Below are positions 1 through 10,167 of a DNA stretch of 64,000 nucleotides, one piece after another. The translations under genes were made by a program, and so were the position numbers. The notes beneath the pieces are model-generated. The model saw only the letters and a program-made list of their open reading frames with translations, did not search any database and was not told the origin of the DNA. Location: positions 1 through 64,000 of the forward strand of contig JBBRNH010000023.1 of NCBI GenBank assembly GCA_038230415.1, given 5' to 3'. This DNA comes from JBBRNH01 sp038230415 (lineage in GTDB: Bacteria; Bacteroidota; Bacteroidia; Cytophagales; Spirosomataceae). Position 1 is the stretch's first letter; the number at the start of each line of letters is the position of its first letter.

Positions 1-138
1 AATCGCGCCCGTCGAACAGTTGTAGGTCGGCTGAGTCAGGGTGAAGCTGCCACTTGGTGGCGGAGTCGTCGTTGTGCTACCCGCTGGCGAAACCGTAATG
101 GCGAAGCTGGTCTGGGCCGAGAGCATCCCCGGATCAGT
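1..138. repeat. Direct repeat copy 1 inside the giant gene
   Basis: Bases 1-138 are identical to 571-708, a 570-base (190-codon) period. Similarity continues less perfectly to about 370 and 940. It encodes the junction of a cadherin-like domain with the TYNC-type module. The identity may extend left of the window. Confidence 0.95.
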
Positions 139-3100
139 AGCCGTGATCGTTACGTTCACCGTTCCCGTCATGGATGGCGTTCCCGAAATGACCCGCGTTG
201 CCGGGTTGAAACTCAGCCCGTTGGCCGGTAATCCCATTGCCGAATACGTCAGCGGGTCGCCGTTGGGATCAGTGAAGGCTGGCACCGTGAAGGTAAAGGC
301 CTGACCAACCGTTGCCGACTGCGGCCCGACCGAGGGCGCGACCGGAGCCGAGTTAGCCGACGGTGGCGTGGTGGTGCCAGCGCAGAAAGCGGCAAAGTTG
401 AACACGTAGCTCACCGTTACCCCCGATTGCGTGGCCGAGATGTTCAGCGGCTTTGGATCGCTCCGCAAGCCCGCTTCTATCGTACCTGTGTTACCCGTAT
501 TGCCCGGACGACTTACCCCAATAGCCGTGTAAGTGATGGCCGTGCCATCCCCACCCGACGTGTTAAAGGTAATCGCGCCCGTCGAACAGTTGTAGGTCGG
601 CTGAGTCAGGGTGAAGCTGCCACTTGGTGGCGGAGTCGTCGTTGTGCTACCCGCTGGCGAAACCGTAATGGCGAAGCTGGTCTGGGCCGAGAGCATCCCC
701 GGATCAGTGCCTGTCACCGTTACGTTCACCGTTCCCGTCATAGATGGCGTTCCCGAAATGACCCGTGTTGCCGGGTTGAAGCTCAATCCGTTGGCCGGTA
801 ACCCCGTTGCCGAATACGTCAGCGGGTCGCCGTTTGGATCGCTGAAGGCTGGCACCGTGAAGGTGAAGGCTTGACCAACCGTTGCCGACTGTGGCCCGAC
901 CGAGGGCGCGACCGGAGCCGAGTTAGCCGACGGTGGTGTGCCGGTGCTGCCCGAACAGGCCGCCAGTGCATCCCACACGTAGCCGACCGTTACCCCGTTT
1001 TGGGTGGCAAGTATCGTAAACGGCTGCACGTTTGACTTCTGATCGCGGATGTCCTGAGCTACCTGCGTATCTACCCCATCGGTACAACTCGTGGTTTGCG
1101 TCACAATACCAACCGCCATGTAGGTAATAGTAGAACCGTCACCACCAGTGGTGTTGAATTTGATTATGCCGGTAGCACAGTTATAGGTTGGTGCCACCAG
1201 GGTAAAGGCCTGACCGAGCGTAGCCGTTGGGCTACCACAGGCCGAACTCGTTGCCGACACCGGCGGGCAGGTTGTGCTACCCGTGACCGTTGCTGTTGCC
1301 AAAGCCGTACAGCCGTTGGCTCCCGTTACCACCACCGAATAGGCCCCGGCAGAGGTGGCTTTGACCGTTGACAGCGTTCCGCTTTGCGAAACACCCGGCC
1401 CGCTAAAGGCGTAGTTTGTTGCGCCCGGTGGTGATGCCGTGAGCGTTACGCTGTTGGTGCCGCAACTTAACGCGCCCGATGCCATCAGCGTAGCCGATGC
1501 CGTTGTGTTGCTGCTAACCGTAGCTGTTGCGGTGGCCGTGCAACCGTTGGCGTTGGTCAGTACCACCGAGTAGCTGCCTGCCGCACTGACCGAAATAGCC
1601 GCCGTTGTTGCACCCGTTGACCAGACCACGTTGCCCGTGCCGATTGCCGACAATATGGCCGTTGGTGCCGTGCAGGTCAGCGTAACGCTGTTGGGTGAAA
1701 TACTAACCGAAGCCACTCCCGTCGCACTTTGTACCGTTGTGGTGGCCGAAGCCGTACAGCCGTTGGTGCCGGTGATAACCACCGAGTAGGCTCCGCCTGC
1801 TGATACCGTTGCTGTGTTCCCCGCGCTGCCACCAATTTGCATGGCTCCGCTGCTGAAAGCATAACTCGCTCCACCCGTTGCCGCCGTGAGCGTCACGCTG
1901 GTCTGCGAGCATGTCAGCGTCCCGTTGTTCACGAGCGATGCCGTTGGGGCCGTTGTACTACCCGCTACCGTTGCTGTTGCCGAAGCGGTGCAGGCGTTGC
2001 CGCCGGTGATGACGACCGAATACGTTCCCGCCATCGAGACCATTGCCGTGTTGCCCGTGCCAACCTGGGTAGCTCCCGTGCTGAACGCATAACTCGTGCC
2101 GCCCGTTGCCGCCGTGAGCGTCACGCTCGTGGCCGTGCAACTTAGCCCGCCCGACGCAACTAAGCTGGCCGTTGGTGCCGTTGTGCTGCCCGTTACCGTG
2201 ACCTGCGCCACCGCCGAACAACCACCCGCGCCCGTCACCGTCACCGAGTAAGTGCCTGCCATCGAGACCGTTGCCCGGTTCGTGGCTCCGATCTGGGACG
2301 CGCCCGCACCGAAGGCGTAACTCAACCCGCCCGGTGCGGCTGTCAGTGTCACGCTGGTTGCCGTACACGAAATAGCTCCGCTGGCCGTCAGACTCGCCGG
2401 AATTACCGATGACGTGCTGAGAACCATTGTCGTGGCAATTGCCGTGCAACCGTTGGCTCCCGTTGCAATCACCGAATAGGTGCCGGCCATCGAGACCGTT
2501 GCTGCATTACTGACTCCGTTCTGGCCCGTGCTGAAGGAATAGTTGGTCAGACCCGTTGTAGCTGTGATGCTCACCGTTGGCGTTGAACAGGTAATCGTGC
2601 CACTCGCGGCAAGGCTGACTGTCGGGGCTGCCGTATCGCTCAAAACCATAGTTGTGGCCGCAGCCGTGCAACCGGCTCCGCCCGTTACAATCACCGAATA
2701 AGCACCCGCCGAACTAACTATGAATTTGCCGGTCGTGTTGATTTGACCTGTCGAGAGCGAGTAACTGCTACCCGCCGTTGCCGTGAGGGTTACGCTGGTA
2801 ACGGTGCAGGTCAGCGTGCCACTGGCAACCAGTGAAGCCGTTGGCGTGGTGCCGCTCACAACCGTCACACTCGTTGCCGATGAACAGCCGCTCGTGGTAG
2901 CCGTTACCGAATACGTGCCAGCCGCATTGACGGTAGCCATGTTCCCAGCACTGCTAAACACGTTCGGTGAGAAAGCGTAAGTCGTACCCGAAGAACCCGA
3001 TGCAACCGTAGCCGTCAGTGTTGTCGTTCCGCCAGGGCAAACCGTTAGGTTTCCCGTCAGGCTAACCGTTGGCAAGGCTACTACCGTTGCCGAAACCATT

Positions 3101-6100
3101 ACGCCGGTGCTTTCGCAACCGCCGATATCCGTTCTGACGCAAACCGCCGTGAAGTTATAGACACCTGTTACCGCCGATGTGCTGATTGTGCTGGCATTAA
3201 CAATGGTTCCGTCGGCATACTTCCAGCGGGGGGTATTGTTTGGTACGCACGAGGCCGACAAACTCACCGGCGTACCATCGCAAGCCGTGAAATTTGTTGC
3301 ACTCGATACCGTTGGGGCGGCTGGCAAACCCAGCACCACAATACCTGAAACTGCCGGAATAATCGGCTTACAGCCGTTTCCGTCCGTCACGGTCACGCTA
3401 TAAACATTAGTTACCTGAACAACAATGCTTTGCGTTGATTGCCCATTGCTCCAGTTGTAGGCAAACGGTGTCGTACCCGTTGCGTTGGCCGTCAGCGTAG
3501 CCGACTGCCCCGAACAAATCGTATTCGACGGTGATGCCGTGATGTTCACCGTTGGAGGCTGATTTACAACCACCGTTGTTGACAGCACCGTGCTGCAACC
3601 CGCATTCGTGATCGTTACGCTATACGTTGTTGTTGTGAGCGGCAAGACGGTGATCGAGGGCGTAGTCCGATTGAAAGGCGAGACTATGCTGATGGTTGAC
3701 CAGTTGTAAGACGTACCTCCGCTGGCGGTCAACACGACCCTCTGTCCGGCGCAGACCGTTCCCTGCGAAGCCGAAACACTGGCAGCCAGGGTGTTCACGG
3801 TTACCGTTACTGTCGCGCTGCTGCTGCATCCGTTCGTGGTGCCAACAACCGTATAAGACGTTGTGGCACTTGGCGAAACCGTTACGGTCGCCGTTGCGTC
3901 GCCCGTGTTCCAGCTATAACTCGTGGCTCCGGTGGCAGTCAGGCTGACCGCACTGTTGGCGCAGACCGCCGTTGCTGCCGGGTTTATTGTTACTGTCGGA
4001 ATCGCATTGACCGTGAAGGCGGTGCTGGCCGTGAAAGCCGCCGAGCAACCGTTGACCGTCAATGAGGTAACGGCAATACTATATGAACCAACGGGATACG
4101 TTGCTGCCGGGAAACTGATACTGTTGCCCGCTACCGTTGCCGTTGTGGTGCTGGCTGGCCCGCCGTTCACCGTATAGGCAAACGTGGTTAGGCCATTCAG
4201 TAAACCATTGGCTGAGAAACTCACCGGCGTTCCGGCGCAAACCCCCGATGCCGAGGCCACCACACTACCCAGCGTTGGCGTTGGGTTTACCGTTACCGTT
4301 GAACTGCCGATGCCCGTGCAGCCCGCTGCCGTGCTGCCCGTTACGCTGATAACCGTAGCACTCGTTGGCGACACGTTGATTGTAACCCCGGTTTGGCCCG
4401 TTGACCACGTATAGCTGTCGGCTCCCGATGCGGTGAGACCTACCGAAGTACCCGCGCAAATAGCGGTGGTGCTGGGCGTAATGGTCACAACAACCGAACA
4501 GGAGCAGGGAGCCTGCGGCTGGAAACCGTTGGCTGCGTTACCGTCGTCGGTGTTGGCCTGCCGCGTGGGGTTAGCCGTTAATGAACCCGCGCCGGTGTTC
4601 TGCACGTAGTTTGGCGAGAGATTGCCAGCCGCACCCAACCAGTTGCAGGTGGCTATAACGGTTGCCGCCGATGCGTTTTGAATCGCCCGGCCCGCGCCCG
4701 TTGCCGTAGTACTGATCGAGTTGTCAACCAATGGCACCTGCCCCGTTGTGGCGGCACCGCTGGCGAAGAGAACGCCCGTTGTGGCATTATTGGTAATGAA
4801 GTTATTGGCACTACTGCCCAGCTTACCACCACCACTGACCTTGATACCAATATCGAAGCCTTCGATGCGGGTGGTGCCAACCGTTGCCGAACCGCCGTTG
4901 ATGTCAACCCCTACGCCCGTGCCGTTGCCGATAAACGACGCTGAATTTTGCGAGATGACCGCGCTGGCATCCGCCCCGACGATAGACACCGCCGTAAACG
5001 CGCCCGTACCCGTGATTTGGGTATTGTTAACCACCGTCACCGAGGACGTGGCTGTAGTCGCAGTTGGATTGTCAATCACCAAAACACCAACCGGCGAATT
5101 GGTGATGGTCACACCGCTTGCTTTTAAGGTAGATACTCCCTCGCCATAACCCGATATGTTCCGAACCCGAACTCCGGCCACTGCGCCCTGCACCGCACCG
5201 TTATTGAGGGCTACATTTGGGCTGGGCGTATTCCAGACATCCACGCCGTAATCAAATCCGGCGTTGATGGTGTTACCGCTAATCGTTGCCGGTACAGCAG
5301 TCTGAATCGAATAGACCAAAATACCTGCGAATGGTTGTGATCCGAGTGTTCCGGCAAACGAGTTGTCTGCCATGATGGCATTTCCGACGATATTAAAATC
5401 AGACGCGCTCTGGTACTGGAGGTTGTGGAATATCCCGACATCGTAGCTATTGATTGTATTGCCGCTAATACCCGGCGTTGCTGGCGAGGCCACATAGTGA
5501 TTGTTGGTCTGTACCCCCGTCAGCACCCGCGTCATCACGTTGTTGGTGATGCTGGCGTAGGCGTTGTCATAGACCACCACTGCCTGACCTGAACCAGTCT
5601 GTGCTGACAAATAAGCGGTGTTATCGAACAGGTTATTCTGAATCGTGCTGAACGTTGGGCTACTGCCCGAACCCAAATCAATCCCGTCGTAGGTGACGTT
5701 TTTAATGATGTTGTTTTTGATAACCACCCCGCCGATGGTTGTTCCGTATCCGCTGATACCGGCACCGGCATCAATATCAACTCCGTTGATAACTGTGCTG
5801 TTGGTCTGCGCCGTCAGTGCCGGATTATCACCATTGATGGTAAATCCGTCAATGACAACATTGGCTGCTGCGCCCGACAGCAAGATCACGTTCGAGAGTG
5901 TGTTGGCGAGCAGGGCCACGTCGGTAGCTCCGCCGAAGGCAGGTACAATAATCGTCTCGCCGGTGCCGCGTCCGCTGCCAGTACCGGCAACTCCGGCTTT
6001 CGCACCCGTGAGCGTCACGGCTTTGTTGATCGTTACGCTTTCGGGGAACGTTCCTGCGCTGACCGATAACGAGTTACCTGCCGTTGCCGCGTCAATAGCC

Positions 6101-9100
6101 GACTGAATCGTGCAATACACCAGATTGGTGTTGGTATTAACCACTTTGTTGGTGCTGCCCACATTCGGCCCGGCGTTGCGGGTGTTGGTCGTATTGCCCG
6201 TGAATGTATTGCCCGATATGGTGTTGCCACAGGCCACCGGCGAGTTGCCCCGGCCAAAATAGCCCGGCGAAGCACCAGCCGACTGATCACCATCACCGGC
6301 GTTGTTGATCACGTAGTTGGCCTGTGCGCCTATGCGGCCACCGCCCTGCTGCTGAACGCCGATGTTGTTGTTGGTCAGCGTATTGCCCGTAACCGTGTGA
6401 TTTGTACCCTCAATCACGATACCAAAGCCCTTGCTTTCTGTGGGGGCCGATACCTGATTCTGGTGTTGGTAGCCACTCACGTTGTTAGTCCGAACCACTA
6501 CGCCCGTTGGTACATCGGGATAGCCTTCGGTGTTTCCTGGTAGCACCGCACGCCGATACACCGAAATACCGGCATGATCGCGGTTGTTCATACTGACTGA
6601 CGCGGCAAACGAAACCGTATTGTTCTCCACTACAATACTCCCGTCACCGGATGTTGCGCCTGTGCCATTCGGGTTTTTGAGTTCGATGCCAAACCGTCCG
6701 TTATTGGTAACGGTGTTGTTGGCAATCACGTTTGGCCCCGCACCCGCCTTCAGGCCCACAATGCCGATGCCGTTATCGGCATTGCCCGACACCGTGTTGC
6801 CCGTGATGGTTACGCCCGATGCCGTACCGTCCTGCAATTCAATGCCGCAGCAGTTGTTGTTGGTAACGGTGTTGTTGGTAATGGTGATGTTTTGCTTGAA
6901 GCCATTCCAGATCACAATGCCCCGTGCCGCACCGTTTATGTTGGTATGACCGGAGAACATTGACCCCGTAATGGTCACGCTCTGCACCGGCCCGTTGGCA
7001 TAAAAACCGGCCCCGCCGAGGTTACTCAACGACTGTACATCAGCCACCAGCAGGTTGCTGTTGCCGCCGGTTCCAAAAATACCGGCGTTGTTGTTCGGCG
7101 ATGACCCGGCGAAATTCTGCACGGTCAGGTTCCGAATCGTTACGTTCTGAATACCGTTGGCAATGGCAATGCCGCTGCCCGTTCCGGCCAGACCCGTACC
7201 CGTTACGATGGTGTTGATTTTGCTGACACCCGTCACCGTCAACGGCTTGGTGATGCTCACCCGCTCGTTGAAGGTGTACTCAGCCAGTTCAATTACGTCT
7301 CCGCTGTTAGCGGCATCAACGGCGGGCTGAATGGTCTGATAGCCAAGATTCTGGGTCAGGTTCCGCACCGGATCGAAGTACAGCAACCGGCCCGTGGTAG
7401 CATCGTCGGGCTTATGAAATAACTGCGTTTCGAGGGTAGCCCGTTGAGCGCCCGACATAGCCGTTGGCAGTTGCAGCCCCGCACCAATATCAAACCGATT
7501 GGCCCGAATATCAATGTCCGTTGCCCAGGCACCCATGTTTGTTGATGGAATACCCGCATAATCACCAAACGGAGACGCAAACCCGGTGCTGGCTCCGGTA
7601 CTGTTGTCAAGCCGGATAAAGGTGCCGATACCCGCGTTGAAGGTGTTTTCGCTACCAGCGGTGCCGAACGTGAACGCTCCAAACACAGCCCCCTGTGTGC
7701 GGTGATTGAAAAACGCAACCGCCGTGCCGCTGCCCGGTGTTGATGAGCCGTTGAAGGTATTGCCCGTCAACGTGCCGGTCAGCGTCTGCATCTGTGGGTC
7801 GGTCAGCGTGGCACTGTTGCTGGCAATCAACTTTGAGTTGATCGAGATGTGCCGAAAATCGGTTGCTGCCGGGTTTGGTGTAAACGTGTTTCCGGTGATG
7901 CTGATGCCGCCGTTGTTCTCCGAACTAATACCCCACCGATGATTCAGAAATGTGTTGTTCTGCACCAGCAACGGCTTAACGCCCGAAATGCCGTTGTTAC
8001 GGATTCTCATTAAAGCACCCGTACCCAGCACACCCGCTGCGGGTTGCACAAAGCTACCGTTGAGGGTGTTGTTGGCGATGGTGATTGTACCAGCACTTGG
8101 GTTGGGGTCAGACACCTGGATACCGCCCCCGCCACAAATATTGTTCTGAATGGTCAGTGCGCCCTGATTGGTAAACGTACTGATCACATCGTGGTTGATG
8201 GATGTCAGCGAGTTACCGAGTGTGCTGGTAGCCCCGCCAATGGTGCCGCCACACAGATCAATGTGCACTGCTGCCCGGAAGGAGTTAGCCAACCCCGACG
8301 AGCCCGACGTTACCGTATTGCTCTGCACCACAACGCCGGGGAACCCGTCAGTGTCTAAGGCGTAATTAGGCACGGTAACATTAGGATTGATGGCAATGGC
8401 ATTCCGGCGACCATACTGACCACCTGCGGGCGTACCCGTTGCCGTGATAAAGTTGCCAACAATTTTCAGGTTGTCGCGGTTGTCGCCGGTTGTGTGAATG
8501 GCCGAGTGCGTCTTGCTCAGGTCAACGGTGAAGCCCAGATTCTGGATCGTTACGTTGGCCGCTGCTACCGTAAACAGCGAAGCCAACGCGCTACCCGGCA
8601 CGGTTCCCGTAAAAGTCACGTTGCTGGCTACGCCCTGCCCGCTGATGCTCAATGAACGATCAATCGTTACCAATTCATTGTAGGTACCGGGCGCAATCGA
8701 GATGGCATCCCCCGCCGTTGCCGCGTTCACGGCGGCCTGAATAGTGCAGTAGGTTAGGGTCGTATTGACGTTGGTAACGCCACCGGCTGCTGATCCTGTT
8801 ACACTCGCACCCGCCGAAACCGTGCAACCGCCCGCGTTTGTCACAAGCACCGAGTAAGTACCCGCCACCGAGACCGACACCGTATTGGTAGCCCCATTTT
8901 GACCCGTGCTGAAGGAGTAGTTCGAGAAGCCCGACGTAGCCGTGAGCGTGGCCGAACTGCCGCAACCGATTGAGCCACTCTGTGTTAAACTCGCTACCGG
9001 CAAGGCAACGCCCGTTGCCGTTGTGGTGGTAACGCTCGACGACACCGCCCCCGACAGACACGTGGCCGAATAGCTGGTAGCACCGGCCAAAACCGACGTA

Positions 9101-9951
9101 ATGGTAAACGTGCTGGCTGTTGTGCTGGCATTCCAGACCACCGCGCCCGTTGCACACGTTGCCGAGAGCGTCAGCGGAGACCCCACGCAGGCCGTTAGTT
9201 GAGCAGCTGTGTTGGTAATGAGCGGGGCATTAGGAGGCACTAACGAGACGATAACGCTTAGATCATCAACTGCCAAACCATGATCATTCCCTGTATCATC
9301 TAAATCCGTCCATTTCAGAAGAATCTGTTGACCATTGGCTATCGGAGTAGCGAACGTGATCGTGCCAGTGATAGACGTTTTATTGGCAGACAAATTACCA
9401 TCTAACGCACTGCTGCTCGCCGTTGCAATAGGCCCGGTAAAATTAAGTGCCGGTACAACTGATGTCGAAGTGGAAATTGTTAGAGCAGACCCCGTTGCAA
9501 ATGAAAACGTAAGTGATTGAGGGTTTGTGTTTCCCCCGTTGCGCCACTGCTCACCAGTGTAACTAATCTGAAGAGACGAAACAGCATTTCCCGTATTGTT
9601 GACAAACACAACGCCGTATTGGGGTTGAGCACTGCCAGAAGCAGCACTCCCTAACGCACGATCTACAGCATTTGCAGACCCGTAACTATACAATGAACCT
9701 GTGTTGCTTGAACCTGCATTAGCGGAGTACGTGGTAGCAGTGCTCAACCAGCCCGGAATCGTAGTATTATTAGCCCAGGGCTGAGTTGTGGTGACGCTGC
9801 TTAGCCCGTTAAAATCCTGCGTATAAGTTAGGCTACTTGGTGTGATGGATACCTGCGCCCGAACCGAACCGAGTCCAAGCATAAGCAGCAGGGGCAGAAG
9901 CAGCCACCCGCGCAACCCCCTTGTGGCGGGTAGTCGTAGTGATTTAAACAT
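1..9951 (-). CDS. Giant secreted modular protein (beta-helix, Ig-like array, cadherin-like repeats), 3' end outside window
   Basis: The ATG at 9951 opens one frame that stays open to base 1, giving at least 3317 codons; both ends were checked to be in the same frame. Residues 1-33 are a signal peptide ending near VRAQ. After an N-terminal beta-sandwich-like region (about 34-235) and two Cys-containing Ig-like modules come three right-handed beta-helix stretches. These start near residues 396, 871 and 1281, each with a TIQ.A(V/I).AA..G motif followed by many NNT/GNT turns. About 14 Ig/SprB-like modules of roughly 78 residues follow (1818-2905), each with a Cys near the start and GC(T/S)A near the end. 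The tail alternates 'TYNC.TG.I.F...GGDG' modules with cadherin-like (He_PIG/CADG) domains. It is probably a surface adhesin or T9SS cargo; the expected sorting domain would lie beyond the left edge. No catalytic site was recognised. Confidence 0.9.
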   Translation of the reverse strand, partial: MFKSLRLPATRGLRGWLLLPLLLMLGLGSVRAQVSITPSSLTYTQDFNGLSSVTTTQPWANNTTIPGWLSTATTYSANAGSSNTGSLYSYGSANAVDRALGSAASGSAQPQYGVVFVNNTGNAVSSLQISYTGEQWRNGGNTNPQSLTFSFATGSALTISTSTSVVPALNFTGPIATASSSALDGNLSANKTSITGTITFATPIANGQQILLKWTDLDDTGNDHGLAVDDLSVIVSLVPPNAPLITNTAAQLTACVGSPLTLSATCATGAVVWNASTTASTFTITSVLAGATSYSATCLSGAVSSSVTTTTATGVALPVASLTQSGSIGCGSSATLTATSGFSNYSFSTGQNGATNTVSVSVAGTYSVLVTNAGGCTVSAGASVTGSAAGGVTNVNTTLTYCTIQAAVNAATAGDAISIAPGTYNELVTIDRSLSISGQGVASNVTFTGTVPGSALASLFTVAAANVTIQNLGFTVDLSKTHSAIHTTGDNRDNLKIVGNFITATGTPAGGQYGRRNAIAINPNVTVPNYALDTDGFPGVVVQSNTVTSGSSGLANSFRAAVHIDLCGGTIGGATSTLGNSLTSINHDVISTFTNQGALTIQNNICGGGGIQVSDPNPSAGTITIANNTLNGSFVQPAAGVLGTGALMRIRNNGISGVKPLLVQNNTFLNHRWGISSENNGGISITGNTFTPNPAATDFRHISINSKLIASNSATLTDPQMQTLTGTLTGNTFNGSSTPGSGTAVAFFNHRTQGAVFGAFTFGTAGSENTFNAGIGTFIRLDNSTGASTGFASPFGDYAGIPSTNMGAWATDIDIRANRFDIGAGLQLPTAMSGAQRATLETQLFHKPDDATTGRLLYFDPVRNLTQNLGYQTIQPAVDAANSGDVIELAEYTFNERVSITKPLTVTGVSKINTIVTGTGLAGTGSGIAIANGIQNVTIRNLTVQNFAGSSPNNNAGIFGTGGNSNLLVADVQSLSNLGGAGFYANGPVQSVTITGSMFSGHTNINGAARGIVIWNGFKQNITITNNTVTNNNCCGIELQDGTASGVTITGNTVSGNADNGIGIVGLKAGAGPNVIANNTVTNNGRFGIELKNPNGTGATSGDGSIVVENNTVSFAASVSMNNRDHAGISVYRRAVLPGNTEGYPDVPTGVVVRTNNVSGYQHQNQVSAPTESKGFGIVIEGTNHTVTGNTLTNNNIGVQQQGGGRIGAQANYVINNAGDGDQSAGASPGYFGRGNSPVACGNTISGNTFTGNTTNTRNAGPNVGSTNKVVNTNTNLVYCTIQSAIDAATAGNSLSVSAGTFPESVTINKAVTLTGAKAGVAGTGSGRGTGETIIVPAFGGATDVALLANTLSNVILLSGAAANVVIDGFTINGDNPALTAQTNSTVINGVDIDAGAGISGYGTTIGGVVIKNNIIKNVTYDGIDLGSGSSPTFSTIQNNLFDNTAYLSAQTGSGQAVVVYDNAYASITNNVMTRVLTGVQTNNHYVASPATPGISGNTINSYDVGIFHNLQYQSASDFNIVGNAIMADNSFAGTLGSQPFAGILVYSIQTAVPATISGNTINAGFDYGVDVWNTPSPNVALNNGAVQGAVAGVRVRNISGYGEGVSTLKASGVTITNSPVGVLVIDNPTATTATSSVTVVNNTQITGTGAFTAVSIVGADASAVISQNSASFIGNGTGVGVDINGGSATVGTTRIEGFDIGIKVSGGGKLGSSANNFITNNATTGVLFASGAATTGQVPLVDNSISTTATGAGRAIQNASAATVIATCNWLGAAGNLSPNYVQNTGAGSLTANPTRQANTDDGNAANGFQPQAPCSCSVVVTITPSTTAICAGTSVGLTASGADSYTWSTGQTGVTINVSPTSATVISVTGSTAAGCTGIGSSTVTVNPTPTLGSVVASASGVCAGTPVSFSANGLLNGLTTFAYTVNGGPASTTTATVAGNSISFPAATYPVGSYSIAVTSLTVNGCSAAFTASTAFTVNAIPTVTINPAATAVCANSAVSLTATGATSYSWNTGDATATVTVSPSATTSYTVVGTTNGCSSSATVTVTVNTLAASVSASQGTVCAGQRVVLTASGGTSYNWSTISIVSPFNRTTPSITVLPLTTTTYSVTITNAGCSTVLSTTVVVNQPPTVNITASPSNTICSGQSATLTANATGTTPFAYNWSNGQSTQSIVVQVTNVYSVTVTDGNGCKPIIPAVSGIVVLGLPAAPTVSSATNFTACDGTPVSLSASCVPNNTPRWKYADGTIVNASTISTSAVTGVYNFTAVCVRTDIGGCESTGVMVSATVVALPTVSLTGNLTVCPGGTTTLTATVASGSSGTTYAFSPNVFSSAGNMATVNAAGTYSVTATTSGCSSATSVTVVSGTTPTASLVASGTLTCTVTSVTLTATAGSSYSLSTGQINTTGKFIVSSAGAYSVIVTGGAGCTAAATTMVLSDTAAPTVSLAASGTITCSTPTVSITATTGLTNYSFSTGQNGVSNAATVSMAGTYSVIATGANGCTAIATTMVLSTSSVIPASLTASGAISCTATSVTLTAAPGGLSYAFGAGASQIGATNRATVSMAGTYSVTVTGAGGCSAVAQVTVTGSTTAPTASLVASGGLSCTATSVTLTAATGGTSYAFSTGATQVGTGNTAMVSMAGTYSVVITGGNACTASATATVAGSTTAPTASLVNNGTLTCSQTSVTLTAATGGASYAFSSGAMQIGGSAGNTATVSAGGAYSVVITGTNGCTASATTTVQSATGVASVSISPNSVTLTCTAPTAILSAIGTGNVVWSTGATTAAISVSAAGSYSVVLTNANGCTATATATVSSNTTASATLMASGALSCGTNSVTLTASPPGATNYAFSGPGVSQSGTLSTVKATSAGAYSVVVTGANGCTALATATVTGSTTCPPVSATSSACGSPTATLGQAFTLVAPTYNCATGIIKFNTTGGDGSTITYMAVGIVTQTTSCTDGVDTQVAQDIRDQKSNVQPFTILATQNGVTVGYVWDALAACSGSTGTPPSANSAPVAPSVGPQSATVGQAFTFTVPAFSDPNGDPLTYSATGLPANGLSFNPATRVISGTPSMTGTVNVTVTGTDPGMLSAQTSFAITVSPAGSTTTTPPPSGSFTLTQPTYNCSTGAITFNTSGGDGTAITYTAIGVSRPGNTGNTGTIEAGLRSDPKPLNISATQSGVTVSYVFNFAAFCAGTTTPPSANSAPVAPSVGPQSATVGQAFTFTVPAFTDPNGDPLTYSAMGLPANGLSFNPATRVISGTPSMTGTVNVTITATDPGMLSAQTSFAITVSPAGSTTTTPPPSGSFTLTQPTYNCSTGAI
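571..708. repeat. Direct repeat copy 2 inside the giant gene
   Basis: This is the partner of bases 1-138, with 138 of 138 bases identical. The spacing is a whole number of codons, so gain or loss of a unit would keep the frame. Confidence 0.95.
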
Positions 9952-10008
9952 AAAAAGTGGGGGTAAAAATGAACAAATGAGGTTTTATTAGGGAATATTA
10001 ACTATCCC

Positions 10009-10016
10009 CAAAGTTA
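10009..10016 (-). promoter_or_regulatory. Candidate -7 box for the giant gene
   Basis: The minus strand reads TAACTTTG, a perfect match to the Bacteroidota TAnnTTTG -7 element. It sits 57 bases upstream of the ATG at 9951, downstream of the terminator of the preceding gene. No clear -33 TTG partner is present at the usual spacing. Confidence 0.4.
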
Positions 10017-10092
10017 CAATTAAGAATTCCAGAATAAATGTCCCGTTCGCTCAGATTATCGGCCAACGATAGGAAATCATAACCAAATGCCC

Positions 10093-10140
10093 AAAAAAAA
10101 TATAGCCAAAAACGTGGAAGCCCACATTTTTGGCTATATT
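10093..10140 (-). terminator. Rho-independent terminator after the 10168-14016 nuclease gene
   Basis: The stem arms at 10099-10117 and 10121-10140 pair almost perfectly around a 3-base loop (AATATAGCCAAAAA pairs with its complement). On the minus strand a run of eight T follows. It lies 28 bases past the nuclease stop codon and separates that gene from the giant gene. Confidence 0.85.
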
Positions 10141-10167
10141 AACAAATTGTTAAGAAACTGTATTAAT

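Noticed and set aside
1..9951. Regularly spaced similar segments resembling a repeat array
   Set aside because: They are degenerate coding repeats of Ig-like modules in one continuous frame, not a CRISPR array.
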